Shown here: positions 43,496 through 50,955 of the stretch, one piece after another
Position numbering within the stretch: position 1 is the first letter of the stretch
Layout of the letters: each line of letters opens with the position of its first letter
Assembly: GCA_964650525.1 (NCBI GenBank)
Contig: CAZYUA010000024.1
Location: 1-64,000 of the forward strand
Reading direction: 5' to 3'
Length of the DNA: 64,000 nucleotides
DNA from: UBA1413 sp964650525
GTDB taxonomy: Bacteria > Bacteroidota > Bacteroidia > Bacteroidales > Prolixibacteraceae
Program-made: the position numbers and the translations under genes
The notes under the pieces: model-generated
Seen by the model: only the letters and a program-made list of their open reading frames with translations
What the model was told of the DNA's origin: nothing
Databases searched by the model: none

Positions 43496-44659
43496 TTATT
43501 TCAGGGGGGCTGAATAGTTCAGCACATCATTGGCAGTAATCTTCTTGTCGCAAAGGATGATCAGCCTTTCAATCACATTCCTGAGTTCCCGGATATTTCC
43601 CCGCCACTCGATTTTCTGCAATTCACGGATGGCATCGTCGGAAATGGTTTTTTCCGGAATGCCGTACTCACTGCATATCTGCTGGATGAAATGGTTAGAC
43701 AACAGGGGGATATCCTCCAGCCGCTCGTTAAGGGGGGGGACCCGGAGTAGAATCACACTGAGCCGGTGGTACAGGTCTTCTCTGAAGTTCCCCTTTCCGA
43801 TCTCTTCCGACAGGTTTTTGTTGGTGGCGGCAACTACCCTTACATCCACGCGGATAGCCCCGTCACTGCCCACCCTGCTGATGATATTTTCCTGCAGGGC
43901 CCTTAACACCTTGGCCTGCGCCGAAAGACTCATGTCTCCGATCTCATCCAGGAAAATGGTTCCGCCATTGGCTTGCTCGAATTTCCCTTTCCGCTGTTTT
44001 ACGGCAGAGGTAAAGGCCCCCTTTTCATGACCGAAGAGTTCACTCTCGATCAGTTCAGAAGGGATGGCTGCACAGTTCACTTCGATAAAAGGCCCGGATG
44101 AGCGGCTGCTCATTTCGTGAATCCTGCGGGCTATCAATTCCTTACCCGTACCATTTAACCCGGTGATCAGGATGCGGGCATCGGTCCGGGCAACCCGGTC
44201 GGCCATCTCAACGACCTTGCGTATGGCTTCTGATTTGCCGACGATTTCATATTTTTTGCTGACCTTCTTCTTCAGAATCTTGGTCTCCGTAACCAGGCTC
44301 GATTTATCCATCGCATTCCGGATGGTTATAAGCAGCCGGTTCAGATCCAAAGGTTTTTCAATGAAATCGAAAGCTCCTTTTTTAATGGCTTCAACGGCTG
44401 TGTCAATGTTGCCATGGCCGGAAATCATAACCACGGGAATGTCAGCTGTGACCCCGGATAATTCCTCCAGAACCTCAATACCATCCATTCCGGGCATCTT
44501 GATGTCGCATAACACAACATCGTAATCACCGTTTTTAACTTTTTCGAGTCCTTTGGGCCCGTCTTCTGCCAGATCCACTTCATACTTTTCGTACTCCAGG
44601 ATATCTTTCAGCGTGTTCCTGATGCTTCGTTCGTCATCAATGACTAAAATTTTTGACAT
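43496..44659 (-). CDS. NtrC-family sigma-54 response regulator without DNA-binding domain
   Basis: The protein has 387 residues: a receiver domain (1-115; phosphoacceptor Asp52 in VVLCDIKMPGMDG, Lys102 in IEKPL), an AAA+ domain (about 135-365; P-loop ITGLNGTGKELIARRI, the sigma-54-contact loop as GAFTSA at 214-219 rather than GAFTGA, Walker B TIFLDEIGD, and WRGNIRELRNVIERL) and a short tail. The Fis-type helix-turn-helix expected at the C-terminus of NtrC is missing, so it should act in trans or from solution. No histidine kinase is adjacent. It is a candidate activator for the sigma-54-type dnaK promoter. Confidence 0.92.
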   Translation of the reverse strand: MSKILVIDDERSIRNTLKDILEYEKYEVDLAEDGPKGLEKVKNGDYDVVLCDIKMPGMDGIEVLEELSGVTADIPVVMISGHGNIDTAVEAIKKGAFDFIEKPLDLNRLLITIRNAMDKSSLVTETKILKKKVSKKYEIVGKSEAIRKVVEMADRVARTDARILITGLNGTGKELIARRIHEMSSRSSGPFIEVNCAAIPSELIESELFGHEKGAFTSAVKQRKGKFEQANGGTIFLDEIGDMSLSAQAKVLRALQENIISRVGSDGAIRVDVRVVAATNKNLSEEIGKGNFREDLYHRLSVILLRVPPLNERLEDIPLLSNHFIQQICSEYGIPEKTISDDAIRELQKIEWRGNIRELRNVIERLIILCDKKITANDVLNYSAPLK

Positions 44660-45006
44660 GGGGCAATCGCTCTTTTACTGTTGCAAACCACAACCGTTCT
44701 AACCAGCTTTCTTTTCTGCCATTCTGTATCTTCCGGTCCGGCCGGAAAAGACAACCCCGGAAGTTCGCCGGAAGGTGTGGTGAAACCGGAGACTTTTCCT
44801 TAGGAAAAAATCCGTGGAAAACCTATAGGCTGTGATTGCCAAAAGTATATAGAATCCGGCAAAGTTGCAATTTTCCTAAGTACTTCGTAAGGGTCTCAAA
44901 CCGGCGTACTTGTAAAGGAGCCAGGTTTCAACGGAACAGGACAGACACAGTCAGAACCGTTTTTGCCGGGCAGGAGCACAGCCTTTTGAGGAGCATTAAA
45001 GCCCGG
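44660..45006. other. Intergenic region, nothing recognised
   Basis: About 350 bp between the response regulator and the 45007-45801 gene show no clear promoter, RNA or gene; the short reading frames have no coding appearance. Confidence 0.5.
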
Positions 45007-45801
45007 TCAGAACCGGAGTACCACCAATCCTTTAGGTGGCAGAGCCCGGTAAAACGATTTGGCCTCCTGCCGGGGTAGGTAAATGGTGATTTCCGGGTAA
45101 TACGAAGGTTTGCGCAGATGAATGACGTCTTGTACCACAGAGGAAAGGGTCTTGAAGTGCTGTCTGAACCGGTATTTCCATGTCGGCCAGTCGAAATTCC
45201 CGAAACGGCGTTCTGATTGAACAAAGCTGACGACCAGGGAACTGTCGAGCTGAAGGTGCCATTCGATGAATTCCACCCTGCTGGTGTCGATGTGCGATTG
45301 GCTGTCTGTCACCTCTGAAGAATCACGGGGTGCTTTTTTGACGACAATAGGTTCCTTGAGGACCGACCCCTCGATCTCGGTGATCCTGAAAAGCTTTGAA
45401 AATACCCGGGTGTAAGGCGATGGAGTAATCGACCTGAAGAATCTGGAGAGAGTCGCTTTACCGTACTTAACCTGTCGCAGCACCACTCCTTTGTTTTCGA
45501 TTTGGACGAGGCTGTCGCGCAGGTTCACCGTAAGTCCGATCGAATCGTTGCCGGCCATGGCGATCCTGGCAAGCAGGAAAGTTTTGTCCCTGACAAGTTC
45601 CCATTCCTCAGGCGAAACTAGGAGGGAGTCAGCCATTTCGCCTGGTTTAGCATTCCAGGAATTGACTTTTTCCCTGACCGACACAGTGAAGACCACGCTG
45701 TAAAGCAGAATTATTCCCAGCAGGAAGGCTGGCAATAAGCGGAGGAAAAACTTCCTCAAGAAGGGTTTCCCGGTTTTTGTTTCCGTCGTGTGGTGTTCCA
45801 T
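45007..45801 (-). CDS. Membrane-anchored protein of unknown function
   Basis: I do not recognise the family. The 264-residue protein has an N-terminal cytoplasmic segment (basic, FLRKFFLRLLPAFL) and one transmembrane helix at about residues 20-45 (LLPAFLLGIILLYSVVFTV), then a soluble domain with a mix of beta-strand and charged helix, for example RVFSKLFRITEIEGSVLKEP and YYPEITIYLPRQEAKSFYRA. It is the last gene of a three-gene run with two L,D-transpeptidases (gap 4 bp) so it probably has a cell-envelope role linked to them. Confidence 0.75.
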   Translation of the reverse strand: MEHHTTETKTGKPFLRKFFLRLLPAFLLGIILLYSVVFTVSVREKVNSWNAKPGEMADSLLVSPEEWELVRDKTFLLARIAMAGNDSIGLTVNLRDSLVQIENKGVVLRQVKYGKATLSRFFRSITPSPYTRVFSKLFRITEIEGSVLKEPIVVKKAPRDSSEVTDSQSHIDTSRVEFIEWHLQLDSSLVVSFVQSERRFGNFDWPTWKYRFRQHFKTLSSVVQDVIHLRKPSYYPEITIYLPRQEAKSFYRALPPKGLVVLRF

Positions 45802-45805
45802 GGTG

Positions 45806-46555
45806 TCAATAAATAAATACTTTGGAGCCTGTCGGGAGGGTTTGATACACGACCTTGAGGTCTTCGTCGTTCAGGCGGATGCATCCGTGAGTTACGGGCA
45901 AACCGAGGAAGCGCTGGTAGAGGGTTCCATGGATGAGATATCCGTCACCCAGGGCCAGTGCATAATCTCCCAGGACTCCTCTTTCATAGCGGGATGGGTG
46001 ATTGGCGGGCGGGATGGGCAATCCTTCTTCCACAAAGGCCCAATCGGGTTTCCTCCATACCGGGTCGGTGATTTTGTTCAGGATCCTGAAATCACCCCTT
46101 GGGGTCTTGAATACCCATTTTTTGTCACCTTCCCCCTCGAGGCTGATATAACTTCCTGTGGAACAAATTCCTTCGCGCACTAACCGGCGGTTCTGGTAGA
46201 GTGAAAAACTGTTTTCAGTGGTGTTGATAACCAGATAGGCATTCCCGGGAGTGAACCGGTCGATCTGTTTTTGCAAGATGCCGATCTCAGCCTGGAGTTT
46301 CTGCATTCGTCGATTCTCCTCCCCGGGTATCTCCATTTTACTGTGTTTAGCCCCGCGGATGAAGATTTCGGCAATTTTGGGTACCCCAAACAGTAAAAAC
46401 GGAATAAATCCAACATATACCAGCAGTGCAGGAAGTACACTGACGATTTTATCTTTCAGGATCTTGTGCCTGTTACCGTGGGGATCGGGTTGGCTGCCGG
46501 CTGCCGGATTCTCTTCTGCCCCGGGTTTATTTTCCGGATTGTTAAGGTCTTGCAT
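45806..46555 (-). CDS. L,D-transpeptidase (YkuD domain), membrane anchored
   Basis: The 249-residue protein has a cytoplasmic leader (30 residues), a transmembrane helix near residues 38-60 (VSVLPALLVYVGFIPFLLF), a short coiled coil (MQKLQAEIGILQKQIDRF) and a YkuD catalytic domain. The active site is HGTLYQRFLG ... THGCIRLNDEDL with the His and the nucleophilic Cys. It makes 3-3 peptidoglycan cross-links or attaches proteins to peptidoglycan in the periplasm. It overlaps the next gene upstream by 14 bp (46542-46555), pointing to an operon. Confidence 0.92.
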   Translation of the reverse strand: MQDLNNPENKPGAEENPAAGSQPDPHGNRHKILKDKIVSVLPALLVYVGFIPFLLFGVPKIAEIFIRGAKHSKMEIPGEENRRMQKLQAEIGILQKQIDRFTPGNAYLVINTTENSFSLYQNRRLVREGICSTGSYISLEGEGDKKWVFKTPRGDFRILNKITDPVWRKPDWAFVEEGLPIPPANHPSRYERGVLGDYALALGDGYLIHGTLYQRFLGLPVTHGCIRLNDEDLKVVYQTLPTGSKVFIY

Positions 46556-47675
46556 GGTTCAGGTATTTTTCAATGGGTATAGTCGAACCGACGATGACGA
46601 CAGGGGTATTCACGGAGACCATGCTGAAGATTATATCCATATCATTATTGCTCAGCGCGATACATCCGTTGGTCCAGTCCACGCCTTTCCCTCCATGGCC
46701 ATGAATCTCAATGAGTCCGCCAATTTCATGACTGCCGGCAATCTTTCCGGAAGCTACGTTGTTGCGGAAACGGACGCGGTCTTCGTCGTTTGGATAATTG
46801 AGAAGTAAGGCCTTATAATAGATGGTTTTCCGTTTGTCTTTTTTGTGCGTTATGCGGTAGGTCCCTTCCGGGGTGGCTTTATCTCCCTTGTAGTACTTCT
46901 GAATGAGCCAGTTAGAACCAAATTCGGAGGGGAACTCTTTTTTTAGGGTACCCGACTGGTATACCTGGCAGCGGTGGGCCAGTTTGTCAACAATCACCAC
47001 TGTGGAGCGATTTCTTGCTGAAAGGGCTATTGCCTCCAGTACCTGCTTATTCCAGGCTGGGAAAGAGGAAAAGTAAGACTCAAGCATCTTCCGGGCTTTG
47101 GAATCTGACCGCTTGATCATCTCACCGGCTTTGGCGAGTTTTTCTTCTGCAATGTGAAAATCGGTTTTTTCTCTGGCGAGTTTTGCCTCCGACAGCAGCA
47201 TGACTCCACGGTTGAATTCCTGGCGGACCGGTTTGTCGAGTGGCAGGCGGGTGTAATGGCTGTTAAAACCGGCGATGATTTTCTCCAGTTCTGCCAGGGT
47301 GGCACCGGTGGTCTGTCGTACAGTTCCGGCTTTGGTGATGGAGGCTTCGTACGCATTCAACCCTTGCTCCGCGGCCTGCAGGGCAAATTCCCGGACTTTT
47401 CCGTAGTCCCTGTTAAGGAAAAACCGTCGGTTTTCAAATTTAGACCGGACAAGGGCTGAGTCGTACGAGTTAACGGCAAGGTTGAATAAACGGGGAGCGT
47501 ATTTGGATGCTTCTGCTTTTCGGGCTTCCCGGATGGCATCACCGGCACTCCGGAGTTCTTCAACAGGGGGATCGGGCCAACGACGGATAATCAACATCAC
47601 CGAGAAAACAATGGTCAATAAGGCGATCAGACCGAGCCCCACCTTGTATTTTTTCCGCAACCTTCTCCCTGTCAT
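46542..47675 (-). CDS. L,D-transpeptidase with an N-terminal helical domain
   Basis: A membrane protein of 377 residues with one transmembrane helix at about 10-30 (YKVGLGLIALLTIVFSVML). Residues 35-190 are helical and contain a DUF4398-like pattern (RSAGDAIREARKAEASKYAP). The YkuD domain occupies about 210-370 with IEIHGHGGKGVDWTNGCIAL (His and nucleophile Cys) and VVIVDKLAHRCQVYQSG at the start. The helical part resembles the lipoprotein encoded just upstream at 47741-48337, so they may interact. It is the first gene of the three-gene operon and starts about 10 bp after a terminator-like hairpin. Confidence 0.9.
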   Translation of the reverse strand: MTGRRLRKKYKVGLGLIALLTIVFSVMLIIRRWPDPPVEELRSAGDAIREARKAEASKYAPRLFNLAVNSYDSALVRSKFENRRFFLNRDYGKVREFALQAAEQGLNAYEASITKAGTVRQTTGATLAELEKIIAGFNSHYTRLPLDKPVRQEFNRGVMLLSEAKLAREKTDFHIAEEKLAKAGEMIKRSDSKARKMLESYFSSFPAWNKQVLEAIALSARNRSTVVIVDKLAHRCQVYQSGTLKKEFPSEFGSNWLIQKYYKGDKATPEGTYRITHKKDKRKTIYYKALLLNYPNDEDRVRFRNNVASGKIAGSHEIGGLIEIHGHGGKGVDWTNGCIALSNNDMDIIFSMVSVNTPVVIVGSTIPIEKYLNHARP

Positions 47676-47684
47676 CCCTGGAAG

Positions 47685-47719
47685 TTAAAAAAATCCCCGG
47701 AGGATAACTCCGGGGATTT
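47685..47719 (-). terminator. Rho-independent terminator between the helical lipoprotein and the transpeptidase operon
   Basis: On the minus strand AAATCCCCGGAG and CTCCGGGGATTT form a 12-pair stem with a 5-base loop and a T-run follows. It fills most of the 65-bp gap between the lipoprotein stop and the transpeptidase start, so transcription past it would be reduced rather than absent. Confidence 0.92.
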
Positions 47720-47740
47720 CCATGAACAAAGCTGTATCCC

Positions 47741-48337
47741 TTAGATCTTGATTTTTGCTTTTTCGAAAACCTTCTTCAACTCATCGGTGATGGAGGTGAT
47801 TTTTTCCTTGGCAGCCTTCAGCTGGTCGAGGGTTCCCATCAGGTCACCGGCGGTCAGTTTGCCGGCAGCTTCTGAAACAGCGGTTTCAACAACCCCGATT
47901 TCGGTTTTGATGGCTTCAACAGCAGCGGCGCCTTCTTTTCCTTTCGGAGCACGGGCAACCAATCCCTTGGCCTGTCCTACCAACGTAGTCACTTCAACCA
48001 TCAGGTTATCGACCTCTCCTTTTACGGCTTCTTTCTTTGCTTCGATGTTACCCTTAACCGTGGCAGCGGTAGCGGTGAGCTCAGCAACCTTGGCGGTGAC
48101 ATTCTTGTAGTTGCCGAAAAGCTTGCCTTTCTGTTCTTCAACCAACTGGTTAATCACATTCATAGAATCCTGTAATGCGGCAAATTCAGCAGGTAAAAAC
48201 ACATCGGCACCATTGGTGCGTGCATCTTCAATAGCGGCCGTCAACGCATCCAGTTCAGCCTGGGGTGCTTTTCCACAACTGGTCAGCATAACTACGAAGC
48301 TGATCATCACAAAACCTAACGCAAATTTGTTTTTCAT
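47741..48337 (-). CDS. Helical periplasmic lipoprotein, DUF4398-like
   Basis: The 198-residue lipoprotein (MKNKFALGFVMISFVVMLTSC, lipid Cys at 21) is almost entirely alpha-helical and rich in Ala, Glu and Lys, with a coiled-coil appearance (VAELTATAATVKGNIEAKKE, EVDNLMVEVTTLVGQAKG). A segment AAIEDARTNGADVFLPAEFA resembles the DUF4398 repeat pattern of the transpeptidase encoded downstream. A structural or scaffolding role in the envelope is an inference. It is monocistronic: own start ATG 48337 and its own terminator. Confidence 0.75.
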   Translation of the reverse strand: MKNKFALGFVMISFVVMLTSCGKAPQAELDALTAAIEDARTNGADVFLPAEFAALQDSMNVINQLVEEQKGKLFGNYKNVTAKVAELTATAATVKGNIEAKKEAVKGEVDNLMVEVTTLVGQAKGLVARAPKGKEGAAAVEAIKTEIGVVETAVSEAAGKLTAGDLMGTLDQLKAAKEKITSITDELKKVFEKAKIKI

Positions 48338-48512
48338 AACAATAAATAATTAATTTTGTTAAACTTATATTTCCATTTAAAAAATTGAAAATACTTCTCT
48401 GGTACTGATAATTCAGATTTTTCATTTAGACGGAAAAATCAGGGAAAGTAACAAGATTCACAAAAAAAAAAGTTTTCCGGTTATCTGTGACTGGATAATT
48501 AGCGGAAAAAGT

Positions 48513-49076
48513 ATGCAGGAAACACAGATTTTGGTGCTGACCGATGAGGATATCGTGCAACGGATCCTGAGCCAGAATGAAGTAGAACTTTTTGAAGTTC
48601 TTTACAGGCGCTATTATACCAAGGTGTACGATAAGGTTTTCAGTTTTTTAAAGGACAAACGCCTGTCGGAAGAGTTTTCCGGGGATATCTTGTCGAAGGT
48701 TTACGAGAAACTTCCTGGTTTTAAGGGAACCGCTTCCTTTTCTTCTTGGGTCTATTCCATCACCTATAATTATTGTATCGATTACCTCAGACTCAGGAAA
48801 AAGCTTCACTACCCGGACTGGAATATAACGAATGAGATGCCTGAGATCCCGGATGAATCGGGGGAGGACCTTTCGGGAGTTACGTCTGAGAATGTCCAAA
48901 CCATTCTGGAACTGATCCACCCGGAGGAAAAAGTTTTGCTGCTCATGAAATACCAGGATGGGCTTTCATTGAAGGAGATTGGTTCTACTCTCAGAATCAG
49001 TGAGGATGCTGTGAAGATGCGTTTGAAACGGGCACGTACCCGGTTTTTCTTTCTTTACAAAGAACGGTTCCGGTAA
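48513..49076 (+). CDS. ECF-type RNA polymerase sigma factor
   Basis: The 187-residue protein has sigma-70 regions 2 (VELFEVLYRRYYTKVYDKVF and SFSSWVYSITYNYCIDYLR) and 4 (LSLKEIGSTLRISEDAVKMR) without regions 1 and 3, the ECF pattern. It directs RNA polymerase to a specific promoter set. There is no anti-sigma gene next to it; instead a PepSY-like protein follows 63 bp downstream on the same strand. Its regulon cannot be deduced here. It is unlikely to belong to the Sus operon, which is 18 kb away and has a SusC without a signalling domain. Confidence 0.92.
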   Translation: MQETQILVLTDEDIVQRILSQNEVELFEVLYRRYYTKVYDKVFSFLKDKRLSEEFSGDILSKVYEKLPGFKGTASFSSWVYSITYNYCIDYLRLRKKLHYPDWNITNEMPEIPDESGEDLSGVTSENVQTILELIHPEEKVLLLMKYQDGLSLKEIGSTLRISEDAVKMRLKRARTRFFFLYKERFR

Positions 49077-49139
49077 TTATTCCTCTTCTGGCATGTTACT
49101 TTTGGAGCTTTTCTGCGTCCATAGACAAAAGCATTTTGC

Positions 49140-49538
49140 ATGAATCCCGGGTTAAACCATTTTTTCCCTGAAAGCAGTTACTCTCCGCCGGACCAATTGG
49201 TCCTGGCGCTTGAGAAAAGGTTTGGGAAATTGCTGAATGTAGAATGGTATGAGGAGGATGGGGGCATTGAAGCTGTTTTTTACTGCAACGACCTGGAGCA
49301 CATCGCACGGTTTGATGCCTCGGGTGGACTGCAGGTAGTGAAAAGGAACCAGCCCCTTCGGCTTGTAACCTCTGCCATTGCCCGGAAAGCCTGCGAAGTG
49401 GGTGAATTGATGAATCTGATCGAAATCGACCGGGAGGGTGAGCTGTTTTATGAAATCATCGCCCGTGACAAACAGCTTGACCGCTATTATTTACTTCTGA
49501 GGGAGGACGGTACCCTGGTGGAGAAACGAAAACTATAA
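49140..49538 (+). CDS. PepSY-like/BLIP-like small protein
   Basis: A 132-residue protein with no signal peptide. The sequence GIEAVFYCNDLEHIARFDASG and ELFYEIIARDKQLDRYYLLL shows the two PepSY-like/beta-lactamase-inhibitor-like repeats found in Bacteroidota (formerly DUF2874), each with the pattern 'x-x-A-x-F-x-x-x-x-x-x-x-x-F-D-x-x-G'. Such proteins are usually periplasmic; the absence of a leader is odd, and an upstream start could not be found. The function is unknown. It may be cotranscribed with the sigma factor. Confidence 0.7.
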   Translation: MNPGLNHFFPESSYSPPDQLVLALEKRFGKLLNVEWYEEDGGIEAVFYCNDLEHIARFDASGGLQVVKRNQPLRLVTSAIARKACEVGELMNLIEIDREGELFYEIIARDKQLDRYYLLLREDGTLVEKRKL

Positions 49539-49540
49539 AA

Positions 49541-49563
49541 AAAACCGGAGGTGATCCGGTTTT
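49541..49563 (+). terminator. Terminator after the PepSY-like gene
   Basis: AAAACCGGA-GGTGA-TCCGGTTTT forms a 9-pair stem directly after the stop codon at 49538, ending in TTTT. It precedes tRNA-His on the opposite strand. Confidence 0.6.
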
Positions 49564-49568
49564 CCGGG

Positions 49569-49643
49569 GGTGGAGGACCGGTCTCGAACCGGCGACCTAC
49601 GGAACCACAATCCGTCGCTCTAACCTACTGAGCTACATCCACC
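49569..49643 (-). tRNA. tRNA-His (anticodon GUG)
   Basis: The minus strand folds into a cloverleaf with D-arm TAGCTCAGTAGGTTAGAGC, anticodon arm ACGGATTGTGGTTCCGT (anticodon GTG) and T-arm GCCGGTTCGAGACCGGT. The extra 5' G opposite C73, the identity mark of tRNA-His, is encoded at 49643. The acceptor stem has one mismatch at the sixth pair. No CCA is encoded. Confidence 0.93.
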
Positions 49644-49871
49644 ATCTATTGTTGCTGCAAATATATAATTTTTTCTGACGACTGTACCCCCGTTGAAAAA
49701 TGTTGAAACCGTTCAGCCTCCCCTGGTATCCGTGTAAGGAAAGGGTATCCGGACCACTCCCGCCAATTAAAAACAGATGAGTGACAATCATGCAAGGGAA
49801 ATTCTTTGTATTTTTTCTGCGGAAATGTACGGAGCACCGTACCGTGCTTCCAGGCCGGAAAAATTAGGATC

Positions 49872-50906
49872 ATGGAACGTACTATTGACAGCATAAGGGA
49901 TTTTATTGATGCTGTTCCCAAGGCGGAACTGCATCTTCACATCGAGGGTACGCTGGAACCGGAATTGCTGTTTGCGATGGCCCGCCGCAACCGCGTGACG
50001 GTGAAATACCGGGGAATTGAAGAACTGCGGGCTGCTTATTCCTTTAGCAACTTGCAGGAGTTTCTCGACCTTTATTATGCTGGGGCCAGTGTCCTGATGA
50101 CGGAGGAGGATTTTTTCGACCTGACCATGGCTTACCTGGAGAGAGCTGCCAAACAACGGGTTGTCCACACGGAAATATTTTTCGATCCGCAAACCCATAT
50201 CGGGAGAGGCCTTTTAATTGAACCGGTGGTCCGTGGAATATCGCAGGCACTGGAAGAGGGTAGCCGCACTCTGGGAATCTCTTCCCGTCTGATCCTCTGT
50301 TTCCTGCGTCATCTCAGCGAAGAGTCGGCATTAGAGACCCTGGAACAGGCCAGGCCGTTCAGACATTTGATTACTGGGGTTGGCCTCGATTCATCCGAGA
50401 ACGGGAATCCACCCCGGGGTTTCCGGCGGGTATTCGCAATGGCCATGGAGCAGGGATATCTGCCTGTAGTCCACGCCGGCGAAGAGGGGCCTCCTGACTA
50501 TGTATGGGAAGCTCTGCATTTATTAAAGGCAAAAAGAATAGACCACGGAGTCCGGTCGCTGGAAGATCCGGAGCTGGTTAACGAACTGGTTGCCAGACAG
50601 ATACCCCTGACCGTCTGCCCGCTCTCCAACCTCAAACTAAAAGTCGTTTCCGGCATGCAGGAGCATCCTTTAAAAACCATGCTCGACCTGGGCATGAAAG
50701 TGACCATCCACTCCGATGATCCGGCCTATTTCGGGGGTTATATTTCAGAGAACTACAAAGAAGCTGCCGAAGCTTTGTCTCTTTCTCTTACCGACATTCA
50801 CCGGATGGCCGTCAATGCCTTTGAAGCCAGTTTTCTGGAAGAGGGAGACAGGAAAAAATGGATCCGTACGACGGATGAACTGTACCGTCAATTCCTGGAG
50901 TTGTAG
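49872..50906 (+). CDS. Adenine deaminase-type member of the adenosine deaminase family
   Basis: From ATG 49872 the enzyme has 344 residues. The metal site motifs of the family are KAELHLHIEGTLEPELLF (HxH), PVVHAGEEGPPD (His and catalytic Glu), KRIDHGVRSLED and VTIHSDDPAYFGGYISENY (Asp-Asp). The motif TVCPLSNLKL with DDPAYFGGY is typical of Aah1-like adenine deaminases, whereas adenosine deaminases have a different S-N-T-D-D-P sequence. It would convert adenine to hypoxanthine; activity on adenosine cannot be excluded. Its neighbours are unrelated. Confidence 0.85.
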   Translation: MERTIDSIRDFIDAVPKAELHLHIEGTLEPELLFAMARRNRVTVKYRGIEELRAAYSFSNLQEFLDLYYAGASVLMTEEDFFDLTMAYLERAAKQRVVHTEIFFDPQTHIGRGLLIEPVVRGISQALEEGSRTLGISSRLILCFLRHLSEESALETLEQARPFRHLITGVGLDSSENGNPPRGFRRVFAMAMEQGYLPVVHAGEEGPPDYVWEALHLLKAKRIDHGVRSLEDPELVNELVARQIPLTVCPLSNLKLKVVSGMQEHPLKTMLDLGMKVTIHSDDPAYFGGYISENYKEAAEALSLSLTDIHRMAVNAFEASFLEEGDRKKWIRTTDELYRQFLEL

Positions 50907-50955
50907 TTTTTCCCTTTTGTCTACTCCTTTTCGTTTGGAAATAGGGGAGAAGTAC

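Noticed and set aside
48513..49538. Sigma/anti-sigma pair
   Set aside because: The gene after the sigma factor is PepSY-like with no transmembrane segment and no FecR-like features.
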